From Paenibacillus_V sp046244365 (GTDB taxonomy: Bacteria > Bacillota > Bacilli > Paenibacillales > NBRC-103111): DNA of 64,000 bases. Made by a program: the position numbers and the translations under genes. The stretch spans positions 7,874,001-7,938,000 of the forward strand of contig NZ_CP176395.1 in assembly GCF_046244365.1 (NCBI RefSeq), given 5' to 3'. This document shows, one piece after another, positions 25,749 to 35,200 of the stretch. How positions within the stretch are numbered: the first letter of the stretch is position 1; every line of letters starts with the position of its first letter. The notes beneath the pieces are model-generated. The model searched no databases. It was not told the origin of the DNA and saw only the letters and a list, made by a program, of their open reading frames with translations.

Positions 25749-25983
25749 GATTAAACCGATCCCCTCTCCTACAAAGTAACCTCGCGAAGGAAGCCCTGCT
25801 GACCAGAACAGTCTCGATAGGCAGCACGGTCCGTTCAGCCCCTTCGGCGGGCGCTCCAAAAAAACGCAGAATAAATAGGATAACGTTAAAAGGACAAGCG
25901 CTTTCTATCCTTCAACGTACCCCATTTTTACCCATTTTTCAAGTGGGAAAAGCGGTTTTTCATGAATCGAAAAGGCCTTGGCG

Positions 25984-26976
25984 TCAGCCGATTTCAACGG
26001 AAGCGGCTCCAAGCGGCTTGACGCCGGGAATACCGGTCAAATCGCGCATGAGCCGAAACAGCGCGGAGTCCTTCATTTTGGCTTCCAGCATGACATCGAG
26101 CCGCGGCGTGTCGCAAGCGACCGCCTGCAGAAATGCCAGCAGCGGGGACGCATCGACGTATTCGGCGTGAGCCCGGAAATCCTTCTCGTTCTTCGGACTG
26201 GAGACGTGAATCTTCGGCGGGAGCGGCGCTTGTTCGCCATCTGGCGCCGAGCTAGCTTCTTGCTGCCACGTTTGCCGGATTCGGGGCCATAGCTCCTCTG
26301 CCGATGTCCCTTCGTTATTGACCGTATGATGATGCAGATCCAGCACCATAGGGATCCGTACCCGTTCGCAGGCCGTCAGCGTTTCCAGCGCCGTGTACGT
26401 TTTATCGTCGTTCTCGAGCGTCATCCGGCGTTTAATCCGCGGCTCCAAGTCCCCGAACTGCCGGCAGAACCGTTCGAACGACGTCGGCTTGTCGCCGTAG
26501 GAGCCGCCGATATGAATATTGCATTTCGCCGACTCGTCAAGCCCCATCGCTTCCAGCATGCGGACATGCGTGTCCAAATCTTTCGCCGAGCTGCGCAGCA
26601 CTTCGGGACGCGGCGTGCTCAGCACCGTGAAATGATCCGGGTGAAAGCTTGTCCGCATGCCGTTCTCCTTCACGTATTCGCCGATTGCGGCGAAATCTTC
26701 GGCCAGAACCGGGAACGGGTCCCAGCCGGCCAGCAGCTCATGGCTGAAGAGAGGAATCAGCTTGGACGAAAAGCGGTAAACGCGAATGTCGTGCGCCCGG
26801 TTATGGCGCAGCAGACGCAGCGTATTTTGCAAATTTTCGGCGGCGATCCGTTCAAGCTTGCGAATGGCCGCTTCCCGGTCGGGCAGCTGGGCGAACCGGG
26901 TCGCCGTCATCGTTCTGGAAGGCGATGCATGCTGGACGACGGTAGACATCGCGACATAGCCGAATCGTACGATCAT
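25984..26976 (-). CDS. uvsE: UV DNA damage endonuclease
   Basis: 330 residues. UvsE/UVDE nicks DNA 5' of UV photoproducts, an alternative to nucleotide excision, and is common in spore-forming Bacilli. It starts MIVRFGYVAMS, as the family does. It then shows the TIM-barrel metal ligands FHPDHFTVLST, CNIHIGGSYGDK, TLENDDKTY, VLDLHHHTVN, KIHVSSPK and DVMLEAKMKD. It stands alone, leftward, with a GGAG 10 bases before the ATG. Confidence 0.94.
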   Translation of the reverse strand: MIVRFGYVAMSTVVQHASPSRTMTATRFAQLPDREAAIRKLERIAAENLQNTLRLLRHNRAHDIRVYRFSSKLIPLFSHELLAGWDPFPVLAEDFAAIGEYVKENGMRTSFHPDHFTVLSTPRPEVLRSSAKDLDTHVRMLEAMGLDESAKCNIHIGGSYGDKPTSFERFCRQFGDLEPRIKRRMTLENDDKTYTALETLTACERVRIPMVLDLHHHTVNNEGTSAEELWPRIRQTWQQEASSAPDGEQAPLPPKIHVSSPKNEKDFRAHAEYVDASPLLAFLQAVACDTPRLDVMLEAKMKDSALFRLMRDLTGIPGVKPLGAASVEIG

Positions 26977-27121
26977 CGGAACAGGGCTCCATTTCCCGCT
27001 TCGGAGGCGTAAAGAAGGCTGCCGAAGCCATTATACTCTGCATAACGTGTAACATTCCCCGTACCGAACGAAAATATGGCTCAGCCGTCCCCTAATCGTC
27101 TTACCGAAACCGGCAAAAAAA

Positions 27122-27442
27122 TTATTTCTGATGCTCCCCGAAAAACATTTCATGAGCAAGCGACGTCTGCACTTCCGCTTCCTGGGCGGTCAGCTTGCGC
27201 ACAAGCTCCATTTCGACCTGCGTCACTTCCTCGCCCTGGAAGTTGATCTCGGCGATCGAAGCGATGATCCGTACGATCGCGATCGCCTGGTTTTCCGGCG
27301 TATACGCGATGACCTTTTGGCCGGTCGGGAATACGCGGAAGCCGCTTTTGACCATTTTGCCCCGGCCGTACTCAAGAAGATCGTCCAGCTCCTGCTTGGA
27401 CTTGAATTTACAAACGGAATTGAATTCGGTCTGAAACCCCAT
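27122..27442 (-). CDS. Conserved hypothetical small protein
   Basis: 106 residues, soluble and acidic. It starts MGFQTEFNSVCKFKSKQE behind a strong GGAGGT site and ends with AHEMFFGEHQK. I cannot name its family. It has one Cys (residue 11) and a mixed alpha/beta pattern (FRVFPTGQKVIAYTP, then IAIVRIIASIAEINFQGEE). It lies between uvsE and ddl in the same direction but with wide gaps, so co-transcription is unclear. Confidence 0.65.
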   Translation of the reverse strand: MGFQTEFNSVCKFKSKQELDDLLEYGRGKMVKSGFRVFPTGQKVIAYTPENQAIAIVRIIASIAEINFQGEEVTQVEMELVRKLTAQEAEVQTSLAHEMFFGEHQK

Positions 27443-27577
27443 CCTGACACCTCCGCTAAAATAAAATCACCCATTAATTATGCCGCGAGACAAGCTTTTG
27501 CAGCCTCCAAGACCGCAATTCACGCTAAAATAACCCGCTGCGCTCCGGCGCGATAAGAAATCCTAGCGCCGCGAACC

Positions 27578-28699
27578 TTACTCGACATCAAAGCTGTAAC
27601 GGATGCTCCGTTTTGCTTCATGGCGCTCCAGCGCAAGCCGGATCAGATCGTTCAGCAGCTCGCCGTAAGGCTTGCCGGATTCGGCCCAAAGCATCGGATA
27701 CATGCTGAACGGCGTGAAGCCAGGCATCGTATTGATTTCATTGATGTAGATGCTTCCGTCCGCCTTGTCGAGGAAAAAGTCCACGCGGGACAAGCCGGAT
27801 CCGTCAATCGCTTCAAATGCGCGAACGGCAAGCTCGCGCAGCCGTTCCTTCGTTTCATCCGGAATTTCGGCCGGTATGATCATCGCCGACTTGCCGTCGA
27901 CGTACTTCGCTTTATAATCGTAGAACTCGTTCGACGAAACGATCTCGCCGGGAACGGACGCCTCTGGCCGATCGTTGCCGAGAACGCTAACTTCCACTTC
28001 GCGCGCGTCGATCAGCTCCTCCACGACAACCTTCCGGTCATATTGGAACGCCTCCGCCACGGCCCTCAGCAGCTCCTCCTGGTTGCGCGCCTTCGAAATG
28101 CCGACGCTCGATCCAAGGTTGGCCGGCTTAACGAAGCACGGATAGCCGAGTACCGTTTCAATTTCCATCAAATAGAAGGACTGGTTCGTCTCCCATTGGG
28201 AGCGCGTAAAATGGCGGAACAAGCACTGCGGCAGCCCTTCCTGCGCAAACAGCTTCTTCATCATGACTTTGTCCATGCCCACAGCCGAAGCTAGGACGCC
28301 TGCACCGACGTACGGAATATCCGCCATTTCGAGCAGCCCCTGGATCGTTCCGTCTTCCCCGTACGTGCCGTGCAGCAGCGGAAAAACGACGTCAAGAGGA
28401 CGGCCGTCCTCCTCCCCTGCCGCGGTGAAGATCGGCGAGATCGCATGCTGCGAAGCTTCTCCGGTCTGTCCGTCGCCGCCATCCGGCAGCGATGCAAACG
28501 TCAGTTCCGCTTTGGATGCAACAGGCGCGGCGAGCGCAGGCCCTTGGCGCCATTCGCCCTGCTTCGTAATATAGAACGGATGAATTTCATATTTGGCATG
28601 GTCAAACGCCTTAATAACGGCCAGCGCGGTTTGCAGGGATACGTCATGCTCCCCCGATTTGCCCCCGTACACTAGTCCAACCCGGATTTTCTTCGTCAT
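27578..28699 (-). CDS. ddl: D-alanine--D-alanine ligase
   Basis: 373 residues. It makes the D-Ala-D-Ala dipeptide for peptidoglycan precursors, using ATP. The N-terminal GLVYGGKSGEHDVSLQTA, the LLHGTYGEDGTIQGLLE segment, ATP-grasp residues in CFVKPANLGSSVGISKA, VEVSVLGN and the Mg site YINEINTMPGFTPFSMYP are all intact. Length and motifs fit the DdlA subtype with a small insert around residues 60-95. AGGAGGAG precedes the ATG. Confidence 0.95.
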   Translation of the reverse strand: MTKKIRVGLVYGGKSGEHDVSLQTALAVIKAFDHAKYEIHPFYITKQGEWRQGPALAAPVASKAELTFASLPDGGDGQTGEASQHAISPIFTAAGEEDGRPLDVVFPLLHGTYGEDGTIQGLLEMADIPYVGAGVLASAVGMDKVMMKKLFAQEGLPQCLFRHFTRSQWETNQSFYLMEIETVLGYPCFVKPANLGSSVGISKARNQEELLRAVAEAFQYDRKVVVEELIDAREVEVSVLGNDRPEASVPGEIVSSNEFYDYKAKYVDGKSAMIIPAEIPDETKERLRELAVRAFEAIDGSGLSRVDFFLDKADGSIYINEINTMPGFTPFSMYPMLWAESGKPYGELLNDLIRLALERHEAKRSIRYSFDVE

Positions 28700-28790
28700 C
28701 GGTGCTCCTCCTATAGGGCTTTCCGGCGGAAAGCCCGGCGATAGTTATTTTTCTCTATGCAAATAGCGCGATTGACGCGGCGGGGTACGC

Positions 28791-29894
28791 TCACATCCTG
28801 TCGGCAATATGATAAAAGCTGTATTTGGTTTGCTCGGTCCACGCGTAGGAATCGCGATAATCCCAATACCGGTGGCGGCTGTCAACCGTATGAGCGTTTA
28901 CTAGTGGCATGCCCTCGCCGTCAAATGCCGTTACGATCGTGCTGTGCTGATACGGACCGCCCTCCCAGCTGTAGCTGACGACGTCCCCGAGCTCCAGCTC
29001 GCGCGGCGAATCGACCGCTTCGGCGCTTAGTCCGACGCGGCTCTTGGAGCCCAAATACCGGGCCAGCGAGTTGGCGACCGCCCAGCTGTAGCTCCACAGC
29101 TCCTGGTACCCGAACTTGCCGCGGTACCACCACCCCAAACCTCTTTTTCCAGTATAGTTCATTGGCGCTCCGCCTGCAAAGATGCACTGCGATACGAAGC
29201 TCGAGCAATCCACCTCGAAATGCTCATACTGCGGATTCGCTCCATTCCACCATGTGTCCGCGTATTGGCGGACTTTTTCCCGGTCGTACGTCATACGCCG
29301 CTCCTGCGCCTCCAAATGCGCGTACACTTGACGTTTGTTTATAAACGGGGTGGATTTCACCACCGTCAAGTCATCCGGTTCCGCTCCAAAAACATCCGAA
29401 TAGGAATCTCCCGTTCGGGTCCTGGCGAAATCTCCCGGACCTGCCCCCGAATCCCACGGCCTCTCTCCGTTATCCGCAAGCTCCTTGTCTGCCTGCAACC
29501 ACTTGCCCGAACGGTCATCCTCCGTTTGCAGGGAGATGACCTCCGCAATGATCCAGCGCCCGTTCCGAAACGACAGCTTGATCCGTTCGCGTTCCGAACG
29601 GTCTTCGCGGCTCCGTCTGCCTCTGCATTCGTAAATCATCATCCGGTTCATGGCGATATCGACATACAAATTTCCTTCGGTTTCTTCCAGCGACAGCAGC
29701 TTCAGCCTTGTTTCATGGCGCAGCGGCTTCAAATTCCGTTCCATATGCAGCAGCATCGTCCGGCTTACCCTGCGGTTCAGCCTATCCGCAAACGCTTCGT
29801 CGCGTACCAGAGACAGGACGGGAGCAACCGCATAATCAAGCTCCATTTGGCTCCGGTTGTGCACATAATCGTAAAGCACCGTTTTCCAGCTCAC
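28791..29894 (-). CDS. Amidase-domain protein (putative Amidase_6)
   Basis: 367 residues. The C-terminal 170 residues carry an Amidase_6-type NlpC/P60-like catalytic domain: Cys in FEVDCSSFVSQCIFAGGAPM, Trp-rich GLGWWYRGK, and His in GGPYQHSTIVTAF. A GDVVSYSW segment is typical. The N-terminal half is a mostly charged region of unknown role. The GTG at 29894 is chosen because AAGGAGGT lies 8 bases upstream; the frame runs to 29957 without support. No signal peptide is seen, so it may act inside the cell or in spores. The substrate is unknown. Confidence 0.82.
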   Translation of the reverse strand: MSWKTVLYDYVHNRSQMELDYAVAPVLSLVRDEAFADRLNRRVSRTMLLHMERNLKPLRHETRLKLLSLEETEGNLYVDIAMNRMMIYECRGRRSREDRSERERIKLSFRNGRWIIAEVISLQTEDDRSGKWLQADKELADNGERPWDSGAGPGDFARTRTGDSYSDVFGAEPDDLTVVKSTPFINKRQVYAHLEAQERRMTYDREKVRQYADTWWNGANPQYEHFEVDCSSFVSQCIFAGGAPMNYTGKRGLGWWYRGKFGYQELWSYSWAVANSLARYLGSKSRVGLSAEAVDSPRELELGDVVSYSWEGGPYQHSTIVTAFDGEGMPLVNAHTVDSRHRYWDYRDSYAWTEQTKYSFYHIADRM

Positions 29895-30155
29895 AAAAGG
29901 CACCTCCTTGGCGTTTGGGCAGCATGACAGGCAGGACCGCGCAAGCGACCTGATCATTTCTAAACCATATGAAACCGCGGCGCAAAAAATGTTTAGTTCA
30001 CTCCGCTTCAGGGGAAGCTATGCTCCGATGCGTGCAGACCCCCAAAGCCTCCGTAAAATGGAAGGCCGCCGATCGCAAGCGCTGAACCGTTCCAAAAGGC
30101 TTGCCGCAGCCCGGTTTCAGACGAAAAACCGCCTTCGCAGCAGGTGAAAAGGGGG

Positions 30156-30241
30156 TTTACGGAACAGCCGTAAAACGGTATACTTATAGTATGGAAATTT
30201 GAAATTCAGTTTCATCTGTTGAAACAGCAACGATTTCAAAT
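30156..30241 (+). promoter_or_regulatory. Sigma-A promoter and nested inverted repeat ahead of aconitase
   Basis: TTTACG at 30156-30161 and TATACT at 30179-30184 are separated by 17 bases, a good vegetative promoter. Just downstream, ATTTGAAAT (30197-30205) and its exact complement ATTTCAAAT (30233-30241) enclose a second pair, GTTTCA and TGAAAC. This could be a leader hairpin or an operator. The rest of the 29895-30270 gap shows no gene. Confidence 0.6.
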
Positions 30242-30270
30242 GACTTCATTTCATAAGGAGGCCAATTGAG

Positions 30271-32982
30271 ATGCCAAAGAAAGACCATTTTTCGGTTAAA
30301 AGCTCGCTGGCGGTAAACGGCAAAGATTACGTCTACTACAGCCTGCAAGGTCTTGAAGAAAAAGGACACGGTGACATTTCCAAGCTCCCTTTTTCCATTA
30401 AAGTACTGCTTGAAGCAGCGGTTCGCCAGTTCGACGGCAGAGCCATCACAAACGAACATGTCAAACAAATCGCCGGCTGGGCGACCGGACGCGACGATAA
30501 CAAAGAAATTCCATTTATTCCGGCACGTATCGTATTGCAAGACTTCACCGGGGTACCGGTTGTCGTCGACCTCGCCGCGATGCGCGCAACGATGAAACGC
30601 ACAGGCGGAGATCCGAAGCGGATCAACCCGCTCGTACCGGTCGACCTTGTTATCGACCACTCCGTAATGGTCGATGCGTTCGGCTCCAAAACGGCGCTTG
30701 AAACGAACATCAACCTCGAGTTCGAGCGCAACGAAGAGCGTTACCGTTTCTTGCGCTGGGCGCAAACGGCGTTCGATAACTTCCGTGCGGTTCCTCCGTC
30801 AACGGGTATCGTTCACCAAGTTAACCTGGAGTACCTCGCTTCCGTCGCTGCAACGAAGAACGCAGACGGCGAAACCGAAGTGTATCCGGATTCCCTAGTG
30901 GGTACGGACTCCCATACGACGATGATCAACGGTCTCGGCGTTGTAGGCTGGGGCGTCGGCGGCATCGAGGCGGAAGCCGGCATGCTCGGACAACCGCTTT
31001 ACTTCGTTGCGCCTGAAGTTATCGGCTTCAAGCTGACCGGCAAGCTGGCGGAAGGCTCGACCGCTACCGACTTGGCGCTTACGATTACGCAAATTCTTCG
31101 TAAAAAAGGCGTTGTCGGCAAATTCGTCGAGTTCTACGGCTCCGGCCTCAGCAACATCAGCCTGGCCGACCGCGCGACGGTTGCCAACATGGCTCCGGAA
31201 TACGGCGCTACGATCGGCTTCTTCCCTGTCGACAGCGAAACGCTGAACTACCTGCGCGGCACCGGCCGTGAAGAAGAGCAAGTTGCGCTCGTTGAAGCGT
31301 ACTATAAAGCACAAGGCATGTTCCGTACCGACGAAACGGCCGATCCGATCTTCACCGACGTGATCGAGCTCGACTTGTCTACGGTTGTGCCAAGCTTGGC
31401 CGGTCCGAAGCGTCCGCAAGACCGTGTAGAGCTGACTGCGATGAAAGAATCGTTCAACACGATCGTCCGCAACCCGATCGACAAAGGCGGATACGGCCTG
31501 AGCGAAGAGAAGCTCGCCGAAACCGTACAAGTCGAGTACGCGAACGGATCCGTTCCGATGAAGAACGGCGCTGTCGTGATCGCGGCGATCACAAGCTGTA
31601 CGAATACGTCCAACCCAAGCGTTATGGTCGCTGCAGGTCTCGTAGCGAAGAAAGCCGTTGCGCTCGGACTCCAAAAACCGGCATACGTGAAGAGCAGCTT
31701 GACTCCAGGCTCCCTTGTCGTTACCGAATATCTCACCAAAGCAGGCCTGATCGAGCCGCTTGAAGCGCTCGGCTTCCACGTTGCAGGCTACGGCTGCGCA
31801 ACTTGTATCGGTAACTCCGGTCCGTTGCCTGACGAAGTAAGCAAAGCGATCGCCGACAACGACATGACCGTTGCAGCCGTTCTTTCCGGTAACCGGAACT
31901 TCGAAGGCCGCGTTCATGCTCAAGTTAAAGCCAACTACCTGGCTTCGCCGCCGCTTGTCGTCGCTTACGCGCTGGCAGGAACGGTCGACATCGACCTGAC
32001 GAAAGAGCCGATCGGCTACGACGGCAGCAACAACCCGGTATACCTGAAGGACATTTGGCCTTCCAACCAAGAGGTTTCCGAAGCCGTGAGCAGCTCGCTG
32101 AATGCGGACATGTTCCGCGAAAAATACGCGAACGTATTCCGCGCCAACGAGCGTTGGAACGCGATCGACGTACCGGAAGGCGAACTGTACGAGTGGGACG
32201 AAAAGTCCACGTACATCGCAGAGCCTCCGTTCTTCAAAGATCTCGGCACGACGGTTGGCGATATCGCGGAAGTACACGGAGCCAAAGCGCTTGCGCTTAT
32301 GGGCGACTCCGTAACGACCGACCATATCTCCCCTGCCGGCAATATCAAAGCCGACAGCCCGGCCGGTAAATACCTGATCGAGCACGGCGTGAAGAGAGAA
32401 GACTTCAACTCGTACGGCTCCCGTCGCGGTCATCACGAAGTTATGATGCGCGGTACGTTCGCAAACATCCGGATCCGCAACCAAGTGGCACCGGGAACGG
32501 AAGGCGGCGTAACGACATACCTGCCTACCGGCGAAGTGATGTCGATCTACGACGCATCGATGAAATACCAAGAGCAAGGCACGCCGCTTGTCGTTATCGC
32601 AGGCAAAGAGTACGGAACAGGCAGCTCCCGCGACTGGGCGGCGAAAGGTACGTTCCTGCTTGGCGTCAAAGCCGTTATCGCGGAAAGCTTCGAGCGTATT
32701 CACCGCTCCAACCTCGTCGGCATGGGCGTTCTGCCGCTGCAGTTCGCTAACGGCGAAAGCTGGAAATCGCTCGGCATTACGGGAACGGAAACGTTCGACA
32801 TCGCCGGCATCAGCAATGACGTGCAGCCAGGCCAAAAAGTGACCGTCACCGCTACCCGCACCGACGGATCCAGCTTCACGTTCGAAGTCGTCGTACGCCT
32901 CGACAGCTTGGTCGACGTGGACTACTTCCGCAACGACGGCATCTTGCAAACCGTTCTGCGTCAAATGATCGCAAACAAATAA
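30271..32982 (+). CDS. acnA: Aconitate hydratase
   Basis: 903 residues. It interconverts citrate and isocitrate in the TCA cycle; in Bacillus the homologue CitB is also an iron-responsive RNA-binding protein. The three 4Fe-4S ligands are visible: Cys443 in AAITSCTNTSNPS and Cys509/Cys512 in GYGCATCIGNSG. The swivel domain has GDSVTTDHISPAGNI and YGTGSSRDWAAKG. AAGGAGG lies before the ATG. It is a single gene with its own promoter and a strong terminator. Codon use here is more biased than in its neighbours, as expected for an abundant enzyme. Confidence 0.97.
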   Translation: MPKKDHFSVKSSLAVNGKDYVYYSLQGLEEKGHGDISKLPFSIKVLLEAAVRQFDGRAITNEHVKQIAGWATGRDDNKEIPFIPARIVLQDFTGVPVVVDLAAMRATMKRTGGDPKRINPLVPVDLVIDHSVMVDAFGSKTALETNINLEFERNEERYRFLRWAQTAFDNFRAVPPSTGIVHQVNLEYLASVAATKNADGETEVYPDSLVGTDSHTTMINGLGVVGWGVGGIEAEAGMLGQPLYFVAPEVIGFKLTGKLAEGSTATDLALTITQILRKKGVVGKFVEFYGSGLSNISLADRATVANMAPEYGATIGFFPVDSETLNYLRGTGREEEQVALVEAYYKAQGMFRTDETADPIFTDVIELDLSTVVPSLAGPKRPQDRVELTAMKESFNTIVRNPIDKGGYGLSEEKLAETVQVEYANGSVPMKNGAVVIAAITSCTNTSNPSVMVAAGLVAKKAVALGLQKPAYVKSSLTPGSLVVTEYLTKAGLIEPLEALGFHVAGYGCATCIGNSGPLPDEVSKAIADNDMTVAAVLSGNRNFEGRVHAQVKANYLASPPLVVAYALAGTVDIDLTKEPIGYDGSNNPVYLKDIWPSNQEVSEAVSSSLNADMFREKYANVFRANERWNAIDVPEGELYEWDEKSTYIAEPPFFKDLGTTVGDIAEVHGAKALALMGDSVTTDHISPAGNIKADSPAGKYLIEHGVKREDFNSYGSRRGHHEVMMRGTFANIRIRNQVAPGTEGGVTTYLPTGEVMSIYDASMKYQEQGTPLVVIAGKEYGTGSSRDWAAKGTFLLGVKAVIAESFERIHRSNLVGMGVLPLQFANGESWKSLGITGTETFDIAGISNDVQPGQKVTVTATRTDGSSFTFEVVVRLDSLVDVDYFRNDGILQTVLRQMIANK

Positions 32983-33014
32983 GCTGCATCCGCCTAACGG
33001 CAGAGCGCAGCACG

Positions 33015-33058
33015 GCCCGGCCCCGCAGCAGATTCCTGCTTCGGGGCCGGGCTTTTTT
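33015..33058 (+). terminator. Rho-independent terminator of aconitase
   Basis: GCCCGGCCCCG at 33015-33025 pairs perfectly with CGGGGCCGGGC at 33042-33052 and is followed by TTTTTT. Confidence 0.95.
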
Positions 33059-33208
33059 ACACGCCTTCGCCGATCAAATGCGACGAATTTGTTGCCTTAT
33101 TTAGTCACGCTTGTCTATATAGACGAATGTTTGCTTCTGAACAGCGAGTATTTGTGCTGCTTCACGTGATATATGGTGGAGTAGAGCGTAAAGAAGGAGT
33201 AGAGCTTA

Positions 33209-33248
33209 AAGAACGGGGAGCAGGCTCTTTTACCTGCTCTCCGTTCTT
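33209..33248 (-). terminator. Hairpin overlapping the end of the alpha/beta hydrolase gene
   Basis: AAGAACGGGGAGCAGG and CCTGCTCTCCGTTCTT form a 16-bp stem with one mismatch. The hydrolase stop codon (33230-33232) lies inside it, and the minus-strand tail is TTCTTTAAG. Confidence 0.7.
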
Positions 33249-34123
33249 CGCGTTACGTCCAGAAAGTCAGCGAGCTCCGCGTTCACCAGCTCCGCCTGCT
33301 CGGCGATCAGACAGTGCCCGGCACGGGACACGATGACGGTCCGGACATGAGGGAGAACGGACGCGGCGGCTTTAGCCGCTTTATCGGCATCGTAGATCAC
33401 TTCCTCCGCCCCCGCCAGGAACAAGACGGGCGTCTTCAGCCCGTTCCACGCCTCCTTCGGGAATACGCGAGGAATAACCTTCATGCGTATCCGGCAGTGC
33501 GTGTACGCTTCGATGATTTGCTTCATGACGACCGGATGCAGCTCGCCTCCCTTTGCGCAAAACCATTGCCATGCCCGCTCGATCCGCTTCGGCTTCGGAA
33601 GCAGCAGCGCCGGATAGACGCGCCTCAGCATCTTGAGCAAGGGCATCGGCAGAAACGTGCCGACCGGCGCCAGAAGCGCCAGCCGCTCCACGCGTTCGGG
33701 TCTCGCGAGCGCATAATTCGCCGCCAGCCAGCCGCCCATCGAGTGCCCGATCAGCGCGGCCCTGTCCGCGCCGGCCGCCTCGAACAGTTGGTCTATCCAG
33801 TGCGCGCAATCGCCGGCATCCCGCAGCGGGCGGGTCACCGTGCTTCGGCCGAAATCCCCGGGCACGTCAACGCAGTACGTACGGTAAGCTTGCAAAGCAG
33901 GGATCGTAGCGTACCATAGGCCGGAGCTGCCCGTCATGCCGTGCAGCAGCAAGACCGTCTTGCCTTCGGCCGGTCCGCTGGCGATCACATGGCAGCGGCC
34001 GTAATCGGTCTGCCACTCGAGCGTCTCGTAAGGAACGCTCCACAGCTTCATCGTTTCCTCGTAAGCCTGCAAAAACGCCTCGCGGCCTTCGCCGCTTCTG
34101 AAAACCGCGATTTCTTCGCCCAT
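33230..34123 (-). CDS. Alpha/beta-fold hydrolase
   Basis: 297 residues. The oxyanion segment VLLLHGMTGSSGLWY, nucleophile elbow IGHSMGGWLAANYA (Ser), DVPGDFGRS, and the His in VSRAGHCLIAEQ mark a carboxylesterase/lipase-like enzyme of unknown substrate. The ATG at 34123 has AGGAAGGA upstream. An alternative ATG at 34150 overlaps the stop of the preceding TetR gene (ATGA) and would couple their translation. It is co-transcribed with that TetR regulator, which probably controls it. Confidence 0.85.
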   Translation of the reverse strand: MGEEIAVFRSGEGREAFLQAYEETMKLWSVPYETLEWQTDYGRCHVIASGPAEGKTVLLLHGMTGSSGLWYATIPALQAYRTYCVDVPGDFGRSTVTRPLRDAGDCAHWIDQLFEAAGADRAALIGHSMGGWLAANYALARPERVERLALLAPVGTFLPMPLLKMLRRVYPALLLPKPKRIERAWQWFCAKGGELHPVVMKQIIEAYTHCRIRMKVIPRVFPKEAWNGLKTPVLFLAGAEEVIYDADKAAKAAASVLPHVRTVIVSRAGHCLIAEQAELVNAELADFLDVTRRTESR

Positions 34124-34146
34124 CGTTCCTTCCTCTCCCGGCGCCC

Positions 34147-34764
34147 TCATCGGCCCGCCTTTTCCCTTCCCAGCGCCGTCTCCAGTACCCGGACCATAAA
34201 GCCGAACTGCTCCCTCAAGCCTATCCTTTCATGACCGTTCAAGATGGCCTCCATAAACACGCCGTCCAGAAACGAGACCAACGCATGCGCGACCGTATCG
34301 GCCTGCTCCTTCGGCGCGAATTCGCCGCGCTCGATTCCCTGCTGAAGCAGCTTACGAACCGCTCCGTGAACCGCCTTATACCTCTCCTCCTGCAGCGCCT
34401 TACGCTTGTCGTCACGGCGCCCGGCAATGAAAAATTCATACATGACCGGGGCGAGTCCGTCCGCCGCCTTCTCCGCGCGCTTCCGCTGCCCTTCCATAAA
34501 GAGCTCCAGCGCTTCCCACGCCGTACGCCGCTCCGCCTGCGCGAAATCCGGCTCCATTTCCGCATAGCGGCGCTTCAGCAGGTCGTAAAACAGCTCTTCC
34601 TTGTTCTTGTAGTACATATAAACGCCGCCGAAACTTTTGCCCGAAGCCTCTACGATGTCCTTCATCGTCGTCGCTTCATAGCCCTGGCGCAGCAATACGC
34701 CCTCTGCGGCGGACAAGATTTCCAGCCTTTTGGCATGCCTGTGCTCTTCGGTCACCTTGGGCAT
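34147..34764 (-). CDS. TetR family transcriptional regulator
   Basis: 205 residues. The N-terminal helix-turn-helix domain runs ILSAAEGVLLRQGYEATTMKD, then SGKSFGGVYMYYKNKEELF. The larger C-terminal ligand domain is shared with the TetR encoded at 38750-39373 (both have Y-E-(Y/F)-F then RDDKR/RDEKR, and RGEFAP), so they are paralogues. AAGGAGGAG selects the ATG at 34764. It sits first in an operon with an alpha/beta hydrolase. I see no clear operator upstream. Confidence 0.88.
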   Translation of the reverse strand: MPKVTEEHRHAKRLEILSAAEGVLLRQGYEATTMKDIVEASGKSFGGVYMYYKNKEELFYDLLKRRYAEMEPDFAQAERRTAWEALELFMEGQRKRAEKAADGLAPVMYEFFIAGRRDDKRKALQEERYKAVHGAVRKLLQQGIERGEFAPKEQADTVAHALVSFLDGVFMEAILNGHERIGLREQFGFMVRVLETALGREKAGR

Positions 34765-34863
34765 AAGACATTCTCCTCCTTTCCTAGCCTGACGTTCGGA
34801 TGTGCCCTTTTGAAAAAGCCCCATCCTGCAGCTCTCTATCCAACTTTGCCGGAAAACCGCTTA

Positions 34864-34998
34864 ACGGATTTGGAAGGCGTTATTCGGGCGCATTTAGCCA
34901 TTTTGTTCCCGATAGAGGACTTTCAGGTGCCTATTGCGGCTTTCCCCTCATTCGCAATGCGATACGCCATCATATAGAGCCTCCAAAATCCGTTATTC
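34864..34998. repeat. Inverted-repeat-bounded intergenic element, copy 1
   Basis: The left end AACGGATTTGGAAGGCGTTATT and the right end GCCTCCAAAATCCGTTATT (34979-34997) are imperfect inverted repeats bounding about 135 non-coding bases. A related element lies at 42974-43111. A further AAAATCCGC follows at about 35036. The rest of the gap 34765-35112 shows no gene. Confidence 0.6.
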
Positions 34999-35112
34999 CG
35001 ATTCAGCACACTCGCTAAAAACGAATAACGACTTGAAAATCCGCTTTTTCGCATCGACCTGCTTACCGGTTTCACATGATTAGCACGCTAAAACTGAGGC
35101 TATTTTCAAACA

Positions 35113-35164
35113 CAAAAAAAAACGAGAAGGCTCTCTTTTATAATAGCGAGAACCTTCTCGTTTT
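35113..35164 (-). terminator. Terminator of coaA
   Basis: AACGAGAAGG and CCTTCTCGTT form a long stem. On the minus strand it is followed by nine or more T's, about 37 bases past the coaA stop. Confidence 0.9.
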
Positions 35165-35200
35165 ACAATACTAGCGGGTAAAGCTGTCTTCGCCGCCGTC

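Noticed and set aside
30895..32964. Minus-strand open frame of about 690 codons opposite aconitase
   Set aside because: Shadow of the biased codon use of acnA; no family resemblance.
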